DNA from: Marivita sp. GX14005
Lineage (GTDB): Bacteria; Pseudomonadota; Alphaproteobacteria; Rhodobacterales; Rhodobacteraceae
Reading direction: 5' to 3'
NCBI RefSeq assembly: GCF_023370775.1
Contig: NZ_JAMCCQ010000002.1
Location: 722,059-786,058 of the forward strand
DNA length: 64,000 nucleotides
In this document: piece after piece, positions 1 through 8,430 of the stretch
Numbering within the stretch: the stretch's first letter is position 1
Layout: each line of letters begins with the position of its first letter
Notes under the pieces: model-generated
Told to the model about the DNA's origin: nothing
The model's input: only the letters and a program-made list of their open reading frames with translations
Databases searched by the model: none
Translations under genes and position numbers: made by a program

Positions 1-737
1 GCACGAAAACCGGCGTTCCGGGGCGCGCGAGGATGCAGTTGAAGAGAAGCGGATAGTCCAGAACCTCGAAGAACGGGCCGCCATGCGCCGTGTCTTCCAT
101 GTCCCAGCGCGTCACGTCCAATCCCATCGCCTCGCAAAGATCGCCCGCGCCGGTGCCGACGCGGCCCAGAGCGCCGATCACCAGCGCCTTGGGGCGCAAT
201 TCCCCAAGCGCCGCGCGCACATCCTCCTGCATCGCATATGCGTCATGCCAGGTGGTCACCGGCGGACAAATCCCGCCGCGGTGCTGCGCGGCATAGGCCA
301 AGAGGGTGACGGCCGCTCCGGCATAGCCCGCCCAATAGCCGAAGGCCGCGACACGTCGGCCCTCGCTGTCCTCGAGATATTCCAGATCGTAGAGCGCTCC
401 GCCGCCGGCGGCAAAGCGCTCCAGCAAGCGGCGGCCGTCGGCCTGTCCCTTGTAGGCGTGGCCGAACATGATGTGACGATGGCGCAGCGGCGTTCCGTCT
501 GCCGGCAGTTCCTTGAGACCGAAAACGATGGCGTCATCCGGCGCATCGACCCAGGCCCCGGGCTCCGCGATCTCGGCCCCGGCCTCGCGATAGAGCGCGG
601 TAGGCACCACGCGCGCAGGGCTGTCCTCGACCGTCACGCGCATGCCGCTCTCGATCAAATCGGCCACGCCCTCGGGCATGATGCCCACCCGTTCCTCGTT
701 CTCCCGGCTCTCTGCCCGGACCCATAGGTGCTGCATG
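1..737 (-). CDS. saccharopine dehydrogenase (L-lysine-forming type), 3' end beyond window
   Basis: The first 245 codons are present; the gene runs off the left edge. It belongs to the alanine dehydrogenase/PNT-like fold. Saccharopine dehydrogenases interconvert saccharopine and lysine plus 2-oxoglutarate with NAD. Visible motifs are FGLKELP with Lys75 and IMFGHAYKGQ with His93, matching the positions of the Lys/His pair known from yeast Lys1, and a nucleotide-binding loop GALGRVG at about residues 188-194. The ATG at 737 follows a good AGGAGG ribosome site. A bacterial member of this family may act on another amino-acid adduct, so the family is secure but the substrate is inferred. Confidence 0.85.
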
Positions 738-804
738 CGCTTCCTCCTGCCTCGCCCGGCGCCACCCTAGCCGCGCCGCGCCGAGGACAAAAGCCCGCGA
801 TTCT

Positions 805-839
805 GGTTTCTTTGGGCTCCAAAATACCTCCGCCGGAGG
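805..839 (+). repeat. variant of dispersed T-rich/AAATAC/hairpin element (family A)
   Basis: This short stretch has a T-rich run (GTTTCTTTGGG), the block AAAATAC, then the hairpin CCTCCG-C-CGGAGG at 827-839. The arrangement is the same as the clearer copies elsewhere in the window, but the hairpin sequence differs. It lies between the start of the saccharopine dehydrogenase gene and the stop of the phosphatase gene, both on the minus strand, and could end transcription of the phosphatase. Membership is inferred from architecture only. Confidence 0.4.
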
Positions 840-855
840 CAATAAAATTCTGGCC

Positions 856-1515
856 CTAGATATGCGTTTGCGCGAAGAGCCGGTCTGGAGCGTCCAGATG
901 CGGCAGGGCGTTGAACTGCGTCAGCGCCAGCTTGTCGTCGATCGGCAGCCAGCTGCTTAGCGAGGTGTTCTGAACCGAAAGGCAGACCGTGCTGAACGCT
1001 GCCATATCGAGCCCGAGCGTAACACGCATGGCCATGCCGATCAGCCCGCCTGAGGTGACCACCAGCGAACGGCCGCGCGTCGCGGCGATCTCGCCCAGCA
1101 CGTCGCGCACGCGGGCTTCGAAATGCTCGAACCGTTCGGGTGCGCCTTCGAGCTTGCCGTCCTTCCAATGCGAAAACAGGGTCGGCAGATGCCGTACGAA
1201 CCCCTCGCGCGAGTCGGGCAGGGGGATATCGTGTTGCTCGGCCAGAAGGCGGGCCAGAGTGAAATATTCCAACTCGTTGAGCCGTTCGTCGCGGATCGCC
1301 GCGGCGGGGCTCTCGGCGTCGATCGCGCCCGCGGTTTCGACATGGCGCTGCAGCGTTCCGGTCCAAATCTGCGCGAAGACATCGCCGCGCTCGCGCAAAT
1401 GCTCGCCAAGCCATCTCGCCTGACGATGCCCGAGCTCGCTCAGCCGGTCATAGGTGATATCGTCGCGCGCGACGGTATTGGCCTGCCCGTGACGGACCAG
1501 AACGATTTGGGACAT
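856..1515 (-). CDS. histidine phosphatase family protein
   Basis: This 219-residue protein has the phosphoglycerate-mutase-like fold. The phospho-accepting histidine is in VRHGQ (His9), and Arg57 in TLQRHVETA fits the second arginine position. Acidic residues at 81-83 fit the general acid. The usual late motif with a second histidine (SHGG) reads VVTSGG, so Ser155 replaces that histidine. The same change occurs in some members of the superfamily, so it may be active with a changed mechanism. Substrate is unknown. The ATG at 1515 lies 85 bp downstream of the zeta-subunit gene on the same strand, so the two may be co-transcribed. Confidence 0.85.
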   Translation of the reverse strand: MSQIVLVRHGQANTVARDDITYDRLSELGHRQARWLGEHLRERGDVFAQIWTGTLQRHVETAGAIDAESPAAAIRDERLNELEYFTLARLLAEQHDIPLPDSREGFVRHLPTLFSHWKDGKLEGAPERFEHFEARVRDVLGEIAATRGRSLVVTSGGLIGMAMRVTLGLDMAAFSTVCLSVQNTSLSSWLPIDDKLALTQFNALPHLDAPDRLFAQTHI

Positions 1516-1599
1516 GAAACCTCTGCACAGGGAAGAAACGCTGTGTGGAAACGCGAACGCGCCCGGCGGGGCGGGCGCGCACAGGACAGGACAAAGAGC

Positions 1600-1914
1600 T
1601 TACGACTCGTCCAGAATCTGTGCCTTGGCCTGTTTCATCAGCTCGGCCATCTTGGCGCGGATCTCGTCATCGCTGGCCTTGTCGCCCAGATCGCCCGACA
1701 CCTTGCGCACCACGTCCTCGTGACCCGCCTCTTCGAAATCGGCCTTGACGACTTCCTTTGCATAGTCGTTCGCTGCCTCGCCCGTCTTGCCCAGCAGTTC
1801 GGCCGCCCAAAGACCCAGAAGCTTGTTCCGCCGCGCTTCGGCCTTGAACTGCATTTCCGCATCATGGGCGTATTTGTTCTCGAAGGCGCTTTCGCGATCG
1901 TCGAAAGTGGACAT
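1600..1914 (-). CDS. ATPase inhibitor subunit zeta (DUF1476)
   Basis: This is a 104-residue, highly charged and mostly helical protein with the full DUF1476 pattern: N-terminal FDDRESAFENKYAHD, central RRNKLLGLWAAELLG, and acidic C-terminal helices. In Paracoccus the zeta subunit blocks ATP hydrolysis by the F1F0-ATP synthase, acting from the cytoplasmic side through its N-terminal segment. The family is typical of Alphaproteobacteria and length is normal. It is encoded away from the ATP synthase operon and faces away from purC across a 184-bp gap that must hold promoters for both. Confidence 0.93.
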   Translation of the reverse strand: MSTFDDRESAFENKYAHDAEMQFKAEARRNKLLGLWAAELLGKTGEAANDYAKEVVKADFEEAGHEDVVRKVSGDLGDKASDDEIRAKMAELMKQAKAQILDES

Positions 1915-2098
1915 GGGGGCGGTCTCCTGGAAGTGAACTCAAGTCGCTTCAGATATGACGCGCCGCGGCGCGCGGTTCAAGTGCGCGCGTCGCTTGCGGC
2001 AGGCAGGCGGTTGCACTAAGAGGCTTCCAACACCGCCGGACCGGGCGGCGTTGCAATTTCTCCCGCGCCACCCGGCGCCGCTGTCAGGATGTAGTCGC

Positions 2099-2860
2099 AT
2101 GGCCCGAGGCAAGAAAATCTACGAAGGCAAGGCCAAGATTCTCTACGAGGGCCCCGAGCCGGGAACGATCATCCAGTATTTCAAGGACGATGCGACAGCC
2201 TATAACGCCGAAAAGCGGGATGTGATCGACGGCAAGGGCGCGCTGAACAACCGCCTGAGCGAGTTTTTCATGGTCGGCCTGAACACCGTCGGCGTGCCCA
2301 CGCATTTTCTCAAGCGGTTGAACATGCGCGAACAGCTGGTGCGCGCTTGCGAGATCATTCCCCTGGAAGTGATCGTGCGCAATTTCGCCGCCGGGTCGAT
2401 GGCCAGCCGCCTGGGAATCGAGGAAGGCACAGCGCTGCCGCGCCCGGTCGTCGAATATTGTCTGAAGGACGACAAGCTGGGCGATCCGCTCGTTACCGAG
2501 GAGCATATCGCCGCTTTCGGCTGGGCCAGCCAACAGGACATGGACGATATCCTGAGCCTCGCGCTCAGGGTCAACGATTTCATGTCCGGGCTGATGTATG
2601 GCGTCGGGATCAAGCTGGTCGATTTCAAGATCGAGGTCGGGCGTGTCTACGAGGGCGATTTCCAGCGCCTTATCGTGGCCGACGAGATCAGCCCCGACAG
2701 TTGCCGCCTGTGGGACATCGAGACCGGACGCAAGCTCGACAAGGATGTGTTCCGGCGCGACCTGGGCAATCTGGCCGATGCCTATACCGAGGTCGCGCGG
2801 CGGCTCGGCGTGATGCCGGTCAATGCCACGCGGATGGAGAAGCCGAAGCTCATCAACTGA
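2099..2860 (+). CDS. purC: phosphoribosylaminoimidazolesuccinocarboxamide synthase (SAICAR synthetase)
   Basis: The enzyme joins aspartate to CAIR using ATP, step 7 of purine synthesis, in the cytosol. The 253-residue product begins [16 protein letters not shown], a family hallmark, and contains [16 protein letters not shown] and a late [13 protein letters not shown] motif, both conserved in PurC. The frame is open further upstream, but the ATG at 2099 gives the standard PurC N-terminus. It leads the purC-purS-purQ group with an 84-bp gap before purS. No purL follows in the window. Confidence 0.96.
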   Translation: MARGKKIYEGKAKILYEGPEPGTIIQYFKDDATAYNAEKRDVIDGKGALNNRLSEFFMVGLNTVGVPTHFLKRLNMREQLVRACEIIPLEVIVRNFAAGSMASRLGIEEGTALPRPVVEYCLKDDKLGDPLVTEEHIAAFGWASQQDMDDILSLALRVNDFMSGLMYGVGIKLVDFKIEVGRVYEGDFQRLIVADEISPDSCRLWDIETGRKLDKDVFRRDLGNLADAYTEVARRLGVMPVNATRMEKPKLIN

Positions 2861-2887
2861 CGGCGCGCCCATGGCGACCGTTCCGTT

Positions 2888-2910
2888 CGAGTATTTGGAA
2901 AGAGAAGAAG
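2888..2910 (-). repeat. dispersed element family A, short copy
   Basis: Read on the minus strand this is a CTTCTTCTCTTT run followed by CCAAATACTCG. It matches the left half of the other family A copies (T-rich run then AAATAY) but lacks the G-run hairpin. It sits in the 84-bp gap between purC and purS and so would be transcribed within the purine mRNA. Confidence 0.55.
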
Positions 2911-2944
2911 CAGGGGCGGCGGCCCCGACCATACGGAGAGCGCG

Positions 2945-3175
2945 ATGAAGGCACGGGTTCATGTGATGCTGAAGGACGGGGTGCTCGATCCACAGGGCGA
3001 AGCGGTCCGTCATGCGCTGGGCGCGCTCGGGTTCGAAGGCATCCGGGGAGTGCGGCAGGGTAAGGTGATCGAACTCGATCTGGCCGATGGCACCGGTGAG
3101 GACACCGTGCGCGAGATGTGTGACAAGCTGCTGGCCAACACCGTGATCGAAAGCTACCGGATCGAGATGCTCTGA
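2945..3175 (+). CDS. purS: phosphoribosylformylglycinamidine synthase subunit PurS
   Basis: This 76-residue protein has the PurS pattern: KARVHVMLKDGVLDPQGEAVRHALGALGF near the start and DTVREMCDKLLANTVIESY near the end. It is the small structural subunit of the three-part FGAM synthase (PurS-PurQ-PurL), helping pass ammonia from PurQ to PurL. Its TGA overlaps the purQ start as TGATG, indicating translational coupling. The ATG follows an ACGGAGAGCG ribosome site. Confidence 0.95.
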   Translation: MKARVHVMLKDGVLDPQGEAVRHALGALGFEGIRGVRQGKVIELDLADGTGEDTVREMCDKLLANTVIESYRIEML

Positions 3176-3843
3176 TGCGCGCCGCTATCGTCGTTTTCCC
3201 CGGATCAAACTGCGACCGCGATCTGGCGGTGGCGTTCCGCGCGGCCGGGTTCCGTGTCGAGATGGTCTGGCACAAGGATACCGCGCTGCCCAAAGGCGTG
3301 GATATTGTCGGGATCCCCGGCGGGTTTTCCTTTGGCGATTATCTTCGCTGCGGTGCGATCGCCGCCAATTCGCCCATCTGCGCCGAGATCAAGACGCATG
3401 CGGAGCGGGGCGGGCATGTCCTCGGCATCTGCAACGGGTTCCAGATCCTGACCGAGACCGGCATCCTCCCCGGCGCGCTGCTGCGCAATGCGGGGTTGAA
3501 ATATATCTGCCGCAGCCTTCCGCTCATCGTGGGATCATCGGCGTGCGTTTACACCTCCGGCTATGAGGCCGGCCAGCGGATCGATATTCCCGTTGCCCAT
3601 CACGACGGCAACTACACCGCCTCGAACGAGATCGTGATGCGGCTGAAGGATGAGGATCGCGTGGCGTTCCGCTATGCCAGCCCGATGAACGGATCGGTGG
3701 ACGATATCGCCGGCGTGCTGTCCTCCAATCGCCGCGTGCTTGGGATGATGCCGCATCCCGAACGCGCCGCCGAAGAAGCGCATGGCGGCACCGATGGACG
3801 GGCGCTCTTTTCCGGTCTGGCGTCGATGTTTGCGGCGGCATAG
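3175..3843 (+). CDS. purQ: phosphoribosylformylglycinamidine synthase glutaminase subunit PurQ
   Basis: PurQ is a class I glutamine amidotransferase of 222 residues that supplies ammonia to PurL for FGAM synthesis. The nucleophile is the cysteine of LGICNGFQ (about residue 86), and the His/Glu of the triad are in MMPHPERAAEE near the C-terminus. The N-terminus AAIVVFPGSNCDRD is typical. The start codon overlaps the purS stop. The large subunit purL must be elsewhere, since the next gene is an unrelated sensor kinase. Confidence 0.96.
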   Translation: MRAAIVVFPGSNCDRDLAVAFRAAGFRVEMVWHKDTALPKGVDIVGIPGGFSFGDYLRCGAIAANSPICAEIKTHAERGGHVLGICNGFQILTETGILPGALLRNAGLKYICRSLPLIVGSSACVYTSGYEAGQRIDIPVAHHDGNYTASNEIVMRLKDEDRVAFRYASPMNGSVDDIAGVLSSNRRVLGMMPHPERAAEEAHGGTDGRALFSGLASMFAAA

Positions 3844-3912
3844 CGCCGGTTTGCCCGAACCAAATCAGCGCCTTGCTTGAGTGCGCATCGCGATGGGCGT
3901 ATCCTGAGCGCC

Positions 3913-5676
3913 ATGGCCAGCCGTTTTCCCTTCCTGAGATCCGCCGCGCGTTCGGGCACCGCCTCCTGGCGGGTGCGCTCGGCGCTCGGCGTTCTGCTGA
4001 TCGTGGCCATTGCGACGGTGTTCTTCACCAATCGCTACCTCACCGACAGGTTCACGGAATCCACCCGCAACCGCGCCGAATTGCGCCTCGCGCTGTATTC
4101 GGGGAACCTGATCTCCGAGCTGCGCCGCAATTCCATCGTGCCGCAATTGCTGGCACGCGATCCGGCGCTGATCGGCGCACTCAACTCCGGCGAGTTCACG
4201 CAAAGCTCGCAGCGGCTCATCTCCTTCGTCGACGAAATCGGCGCGGCTTCCCTGATGGTTCTGGACCGGGACGGGCGGACGGTGGCCGCCACCAATCGCG
4301 AGCGATTGGGTGAGCAACACCGCAACGCGGCCTATTTCGTCGAGGCGCTGCGCTCCAATGCCACGGTCTTCACTTCGCAGCGCGAAGAGGTGGGCAGCTA
4401 TTCCTTCACCTATTCGCGGCGCATGGAGAGTCAGGGTCAAACCATCGGCGTGATCGTCGTCGAGGTCGACCTGGCCAAGTTCGAGCGCGCCTGGGCGGGC
4501 ATTTCGGATGCCGTTCTCGTGACGAACAGCGAAGGCGAGATCATTCTGGCGACCGAGCCGCGCTGGCGCGGGCAGACCGTCGCCACCGCGCTGCAGCGCG
4601 AGCCGGCCGACAGCGCCATCGAGCGCGCCATTCGCGCGACCGCGGATTGGACGGTGCTGCCGGCCGACGCCTATTTCCAGGGCGAGGCGGTGATGCGGAT
4701 CGAAGGACGCATCCCGTTTCGCGGCTGGAACATGACCACCTTCACGACCTATTCCAGCGTGCGCGAACGGGTCAACGCGGTGCTGGCGCTCGAGATCATG
4801 GGCTTCGCGATTCTGCTGGCGCTGGCCTTCTATGTCCTGAGCCGGCAGGCGGCGTTCCGCATGGCGCTCTTTCAACGCGAGTCGGCAGAGCTTCGCGCAT
4901 TGAACCAGCGCCTGCAGCGGGAAATCGCCGAGCGCGAGCGGGTGCAGGAGACGCTTGCGGTGGCCGAGCAGACGCTGGCGCAAAGCTCTAAACTGGCCGC
5001 CTTGGGCGAGATGTCGGCGGCGGTGAGCCACGAGCTCAACCAGCCGCTGGCAGCGATGAAGACCTATCTCGCGGGCGCCAAGCTGCTCTTGCGGCGCAAC
5101 CGGCCGGAAGAGGCGTTTTCGGCCTTCAGCCGGATCGACGATCTGATCGAACGCATGGGCGGCATCACGCGGCAGCTCAAGAGCTATGCCCGCAAGGGGC
5201 AGGAGGCGTTTTCCCCTGTGAATATGGGCGATGCGCTGGCTGCCTCGCTGACGATGATGGAGCCGCAGCTGAAATCGCGCAAGGTCAAGATCACCAAGAT
5301 CCTGCCGAGCGAAACGGTTCTCGTAATGGGCGACCGGATGCGGATCGAGCAGGTGATGATCAACCTTCTGCGCAACGCGCTCGATGCCACCAAGACGGTG
5401 GACGATCCGCAGATCGAGATCATCCTCGCGGGCGGCGAGACCGCAAATCTGACCATCCGTGACAACGGCCACGGGATCGACGATCTGGATGCGCTCTTCG
5501 AGCCCTTCTACACGACCAAGCAACCGGGCGACGGGGTCGGGCTCGGGCTTGCCATTTCCTCGGGGATCGTCAACGACCTCGGCGGGCGGCTGCTGGCCCG
5601 CAACGCCGAACAGGGCGGGGCGGTGTTCGAGGTCCAGTTGCCGATATTGAACGACCAAACGCAGGCTGCGGAGTAG
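3913..5676 (+). CDS. dctB: DctB-type sensor histidine kinase
   Basis: The 587-residue protein has an N-terminal membrane segment (about residues 18-40), a periplasmic sensor region of about 250 residues of the double-Cache type, a second membrane segment around residues 290-310, a coiled linker, and a C-terminal kinase. The H-box is AAVSHELNQPLAAMKTY with His373, and the G-boxes are DNGHGIDDL and GLGLAISSG. This layout matches DctB, which senses C4-dicarboxylates and phosphorylates DctD. I chose the ATG at 3913; a TTG at 3877 would add 12 residues. dctD follows after 4 bp. The ligand is inferred, as no transport gene is adjacent. Confidence 0.85.
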   Translation: MASRFPFLRSAARSGTASWRVRSALGVLLIVAIATVFFTNRYLTDRFTESTRNRAELRLALYSGNLISELRRNSIVPQLLARDPALIGALNSGEFTQSSQRLISFVDEIGAASLMVLDRDGRTVAATNRERLGEQHRNAAYFVEALRSNATVFTSQREEVGSYSFTYSRRMESQGQTIGVIVVEVDLAKFERAWAGISDAVLVTNSEGEIILATEPRWRGQTVATALQREPADSAIERAIRATADWTVLPADAYFQGEAVMRIEGRIPFRGWNMTTFTTYSSVRERVNAVLALEIMGFAILLALAFYVLSRQAAFRMALFQRESAELRALNQRLQREIAERERVQETLAVAEQTLAQSSKLAALGEMSAAVSHELNQPLAAMKTYLAGAKLLLRRNRPEEAFSAFSRIDDLIERMGGITRQLKSYARKGQEAFSPVNMGDALAASLTMMEPQLKSRKVKITKILPSETVLVMGDRMRIEQVMINLLRNALDATKTVDDPQIEIILAGGETANLTIRDNGHGIDDLDALFEPFYTTKQPGDGVGLGLAISSGIVNDLGGRLLARNAEQGGAVFEVQLPILNDQTQAAE

Positions 5677-5680
5677 AGCC

Positions 5681-7015
5681 ATGGGAAAAGCCATGAAAAT
5701 CGCGATCGTCGACGACGAGAAGGACATGCGCCAGTCGATCAGCCAATGGCTGGCATTGTCGGGCTATGACACCGAGACTTTCTCCAGCGCCGAAGAGGCC
5801 CTGGGGGCGGTCGGTCCGGATTATCCGGGCATCGTCATCTCGGATATCAAGATGCCGGGCATGGACGGGATCGCGCTCTTGCGCAAGCTAATGGGATCGG
5901 ACAGCGCGCTTCCGGTGATCATGATCACCGGACACGGCGATGTGCCCATCGCCGTCGAAGCCATGCGCATCGGCGCGTTCGACTTCCTGGAAAAGCCGTT
6001 CAACCCGGACCGCATGTCGGAACTGGCCAAGAAGGCGACCAATGCGCGCCGCCTGACGCTGGACAACCGCGCGCTGCGGCGCGAGCTTGGCGACGGCACG
6101 CAGATGATGCGCAAGCTGATCGGCGCGAGCCCCGCGATGGAGCGGCTTCGCGAGGACATTCTCGATCTCGGTCAGGCGGATGGGCATGTCCTGATCGATG
6201 GAGAAACCGGAACCGGCAAGACGCTGGTGGCTCATGCGCTTCATGCCGTGGGCAGCCGGGCGGGCAAGAAATTCGTCCTGCTTTCCTGTGCGGCGATGGA
6301 TGAGGATACGCTGATCCAGCGGCTCTTCGGCCCGATGCAGCCTGACGATCATCGCCTCCCGGCGATCGAGGAGGCGCGCGGCGGCACCTTGGTTCTGGAG
6401 GATATCGAGGCGCTCTCGGACAGCGCGCAGGCGCGGCTGCTGACCGTGATCAACGATCAGGGCAATCCGCCAGAGACGCGGATCGTGGCGATCTGCAACC
6501 TTCAGGACGAAGGCCGCACCTGCGAGGACGCGCTGCGCTCCGATCTCTACTACCGGCTGGCCGCGCTCAAGATCACCACACCCCCCTTGCGCAACCGGGG
6601 CGAGGATATCCTGACGCTCTTCACCGCGCTCGCCGAGCAGTATGCCGATGAATATGGCTGCGACGCCCCCCAGGTCAGCGCGCAGGAGGCCGCTCAGCTG
6701 TTGCAGGCGCCCTGGCCCGGCAATGTGCGCCAGCTCATCAACCTGGCCGAACGCGCGGTTCTCCAGTCGCGTCGCGGCACCGGCACAATCGCGTCGCTGC
6801 TGATGTCCGATCATGACGAGATGCAGCCGGTGATGACGACCGAAGGCAAGCCGCTCAAGGAATATGTCGAGGCGTTCGAGCGGATGCTGATCGACAACAC
6901 GATGCGGCGGCATCGCGGATCGATCTCCTCGGTGATGGACGAGCTGTGCCTGCCGCGCCGGACGCTGAACGAGAAGATGGCGAAATACGGGCTGCAGCGC
7001 GCCGATTACCTATAG
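5681..7015 (+). CDS. dctD: DctD-type response regulator lacking the GAFTGA motif
   Basis: This 444-residue regulator has a receiver domain with phospho-acceptor Asp55 (VISDIKMPG), an AAA+ domain with Walker A GETGTGKT (174-181), and a C-terminal Fis-type helix-turn-helix (SISSVMDELCLPRRTLNEK). Compared with NtrC/DctD proteins, the loop that contacts sigma-54 is shortened and GAFTGA is absent: the text runs LFGPMQPDDHRLPAIEEARGG. The Walker B acidic pair reads LVLEDI rather than LFLDEI. It therefore probably activates without sigma-54, as is known for NtrC of Rhodobacter capsulatus. Translation may begin at 5681 or at 5693 (MKIAIVDDE). Confidence 0.85.
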   Translation: MGKAMKIAIVDDEKDMRQSISQWLALSGYDTETFSSAEEALGAVGPDYPGIVISDIKMPGMDGIALLRKLMGSDSALPVIMITGHGDVPIAVEAMRIGAFDFLEKPFNPDRMSELAKKATNARRLTLDNRALRRELGDGTQMMRKLIGASPAMERLREDILDLGQADGHVLIDGETGTGKTLVAHALHAVGSRAGKKFVLLSCAAMDEDTLIQRLFGPMQPDDHRLPAIEEARGGTLVLEDIEALSDSAQARLLTVINDQGNPPETRIVAICNLQDEGRTCEDALRSDLYYRLAALKITTPPLRNRGEDILTLFTALAEQYADEYGCDAPQVSAQEAAQLLQAPWPGNVRQLINLAERAVLQSRRGTGTIASLLMSDHDEMQPVMTTEGKPLKEYVEAFERMLIDNTMRRHRGSISSVMDELCLPRRTLNEKMAKYGLQRADYL

Positions 7016-7022
7016 GCGCGCC

Positions 7023-7063
7023 CGATGCGTCGACGCATCGGACTGTTTGCGTTGACGCAAACA
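7023..7063. repeat. double-hairpin intergenic element (family B), copy 1
   Basis: Two adjacent perfect inverted repeats: the palindrome CGATGCGTCGACGCATCG at 7023-7040, and TGTTTGCG-TTGA-CGCAAACA at 7044-7063. They lie in the 66-bp gap between the convergent dctD and dsbB genes. The element may serve as a two-way transcription end, but it has no clear T-run. Confidence 0.75.
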
Positions 7064-7081
7064 GGCGCCCGGCGCGGCCCG

Positions 7082-7549
7082 TTAAGCCGGTTTGCGGGCC
7101 GCGGCGATCCAGATCGCGACCAGAACGCAGGACGCGATCATGTTCCAGCTCGCCATCGACAGCCCGAACATCTCCCACGGCACCTCGTCGCAGCGCACCA
7201 CCGGGGCGGTCATGATGCGGTCGAAAAGCTCGTCGCTGCTCAGCCCGCCGATGGGCTGTGCCGAACAGGAGGTAAAGCCCGGCCACCAGCCGCGTTCCAC
7301 CCCGGTGTGCAAGCCGGCGATCGCCGCGGAAGTGAACGCCATCGCCGCGCCCAGCCAGGCCAGCGCCGCCTCGCCGTAGCGCAGCGCGATCAGGCCGATG
7401 GCGATCGCGATCAGATGCGGATAGCGCTGCCAGAGGCACATCTCGCAAGGCGCCATTCCGCCGATATACTGAAAGCCCCAGGCGCCGATCATCAGCGCGA
7501 GCGAGCCTCCGGCGGCAAGCAGCATCAGGGGTTTTCGCGTCCGCGTCAC
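7082..7549 (-). CDS. dsbB: disulfide bond formation protein B
   Basis: DsbB is an inner-membrane protein that reoxidises DsbA using quinone. The 155-residue product has four hydrophobic segments. The first cysteine pair is CEMC (Cys35/Cys38), and the second pair Cys95 and Cys120 lies in the second periplasmic loop, as the mechanism requires. The start is GTG at 7549, overlapping the TGA of the upstream gene as GTGA, so the two are translationally coupled. Confidence 0.9.
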   Translation of the reverse strand: MTRTRKPLMLLAAGGSLALMIGAWGFQYIGGMAPCEMCLWQRYPHLIAIAIGLIALRYGEAALAWLGAAMAFTSAAIAGLHTGVERGWWPGFTSCSAQPIGGLSSDELFDRIMTAPVVRCDEVPWEMFGLSMASWNMIASCVLVAIWIAAARKPA

Positions 7550-8124
7550 ATATACCTCACGATATAGAATCCGCCGATCAACAAACCGATAAACCCGGTG
7601 AACACAAGGCCGAGCCGCCGTTCTATGAAATCACGAACCGGTGTGCCGAACGCCCGCAGCAGTCCGGCAACGACGAAGAAGCGCAGCGCCCTGGCGATGA
7701 TCGACGTGACGAGGAACGTGCCCATCGGCATCGCCGTCCAGCCCGACATGATGGTGATGACCTTGTAGGGAAAGGGCGTAACCCCCGCGATCAGCACCGC
7801 CCAGAACCCCACGCCGTTGAACTTGACGTTGAACGCCTCCATCGCCTCGGCCTTGCCGAGCGCGCTCAGGATCGGTGCGCCGATGGTCTCGTAAAAGAAA
7901 TACCCGATGCCGTAGCCCAGAACGCCGCCCAGCACGGACGCGGCTGTCGCCACCAGCGCGATGAGCCACGCCCGCGACGGGCGCGCGAGGATCATCGGGA
8001 TCATCAGCACATCTGGCGGTATTGGAAAGACCGAGCTTTCAACGAACGCGACCGCCGCCAGCACCCAGAGCGCACGCGGATGATCCGCCAGCGCCATGGT
8101 CCAATCGTAGAGGTTTCTGAGCAT
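7546..8124 (-). CDS. YqaA-type membrane protein (SNARE-associated/DedA superfamily)
   Basis: The 192-residue polytopic protein has SVFPIPPDVLMIPMI and GWTAMPMGTFL, patterns typical of YqaA-like members of the DedA/VTT superfamily. Relatives of this superfamily are linked to membrane lipid flipping and membrane homeostasis; the role of this branch is not established. It lies just upstream of dsbB with a 4-bp overlap, which suggests a shared transcript. tRNA-Leu lies divergently upstream. Confidence 0.85.
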   Translation of the reverse strand: MLRNLYDWTMALADHPRALWVLAAVAFVESSVFPIPPDVLMIPMILARPSRAWLIALVATAASVLGGVLGYGIGYFFYETIGAPILSALGKAEAMEAFNVKFNGVGFWAVLIAGVTPFPYKVITIMSGWTAMPMGTFLVTSIIARALRFFVVAGLLRAFGTPVRDFIERRLGLVFTGFIGLLIGGFYIVRYM

Positions 8125-8246
8125 CCGGTCCCCGCAAGAAGCAGCACGGCTAGAGCATGCAGGCCCCGATCGGTCAAGGCCAAGCGAAGATTTCGGGATT
8201 TTTTACGCTGGACGCGCCCGAAGCGCTTGGATAGGAAAAGCCCGTG

Positions 8247-8332
8247 GCCCAAGTGGCGGAATGGTAGACGCAGGGGATTCAAAATCCCCCGCCTTTACGG
8301 GCGTGTGAGTTCGAGTCTCACCTTGGGCACCA
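8247..8332 (+). tRNA. tRNA-Leu (anticodon CAA)
   Basis: An 86-nt tRNA. The acceptor stem pairs GCCCAAG with CTTGGGC, followed by discriminator A and an encoded CCA at 8330-8332. The anticodon stem-loop is GGGGA-TTCAAAA-TCCCC, giving anticodon CAA (leucine, reads UUG). The long variable arm and TTCGAGTCT T-loop fit a class II leucine tRNA. Confidence 0.95.
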
Positions 8333-8430
8333 CCTTCGCTTTCATCAGTATCTCATCCAGGTTGCGCGAAATTTCCGGCGGGAACTGCTCTTGCTCATCG
8401 TCGTTCTTCGAGCATGGCAGGGAGCGCAGG

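Noticed and set aside
83..727. Long plus-strand open frame opposite saccharopine dehydrogenase
   Set aside because: Shadow of the real minus-strand gene, which has clear family motifs; high GC content yields long opposite frames.
3865..5727. 620-codon minus-strand frame across dctB
   Set aside because: Opposite-strand shadow of a kinase gene with complete motifs.
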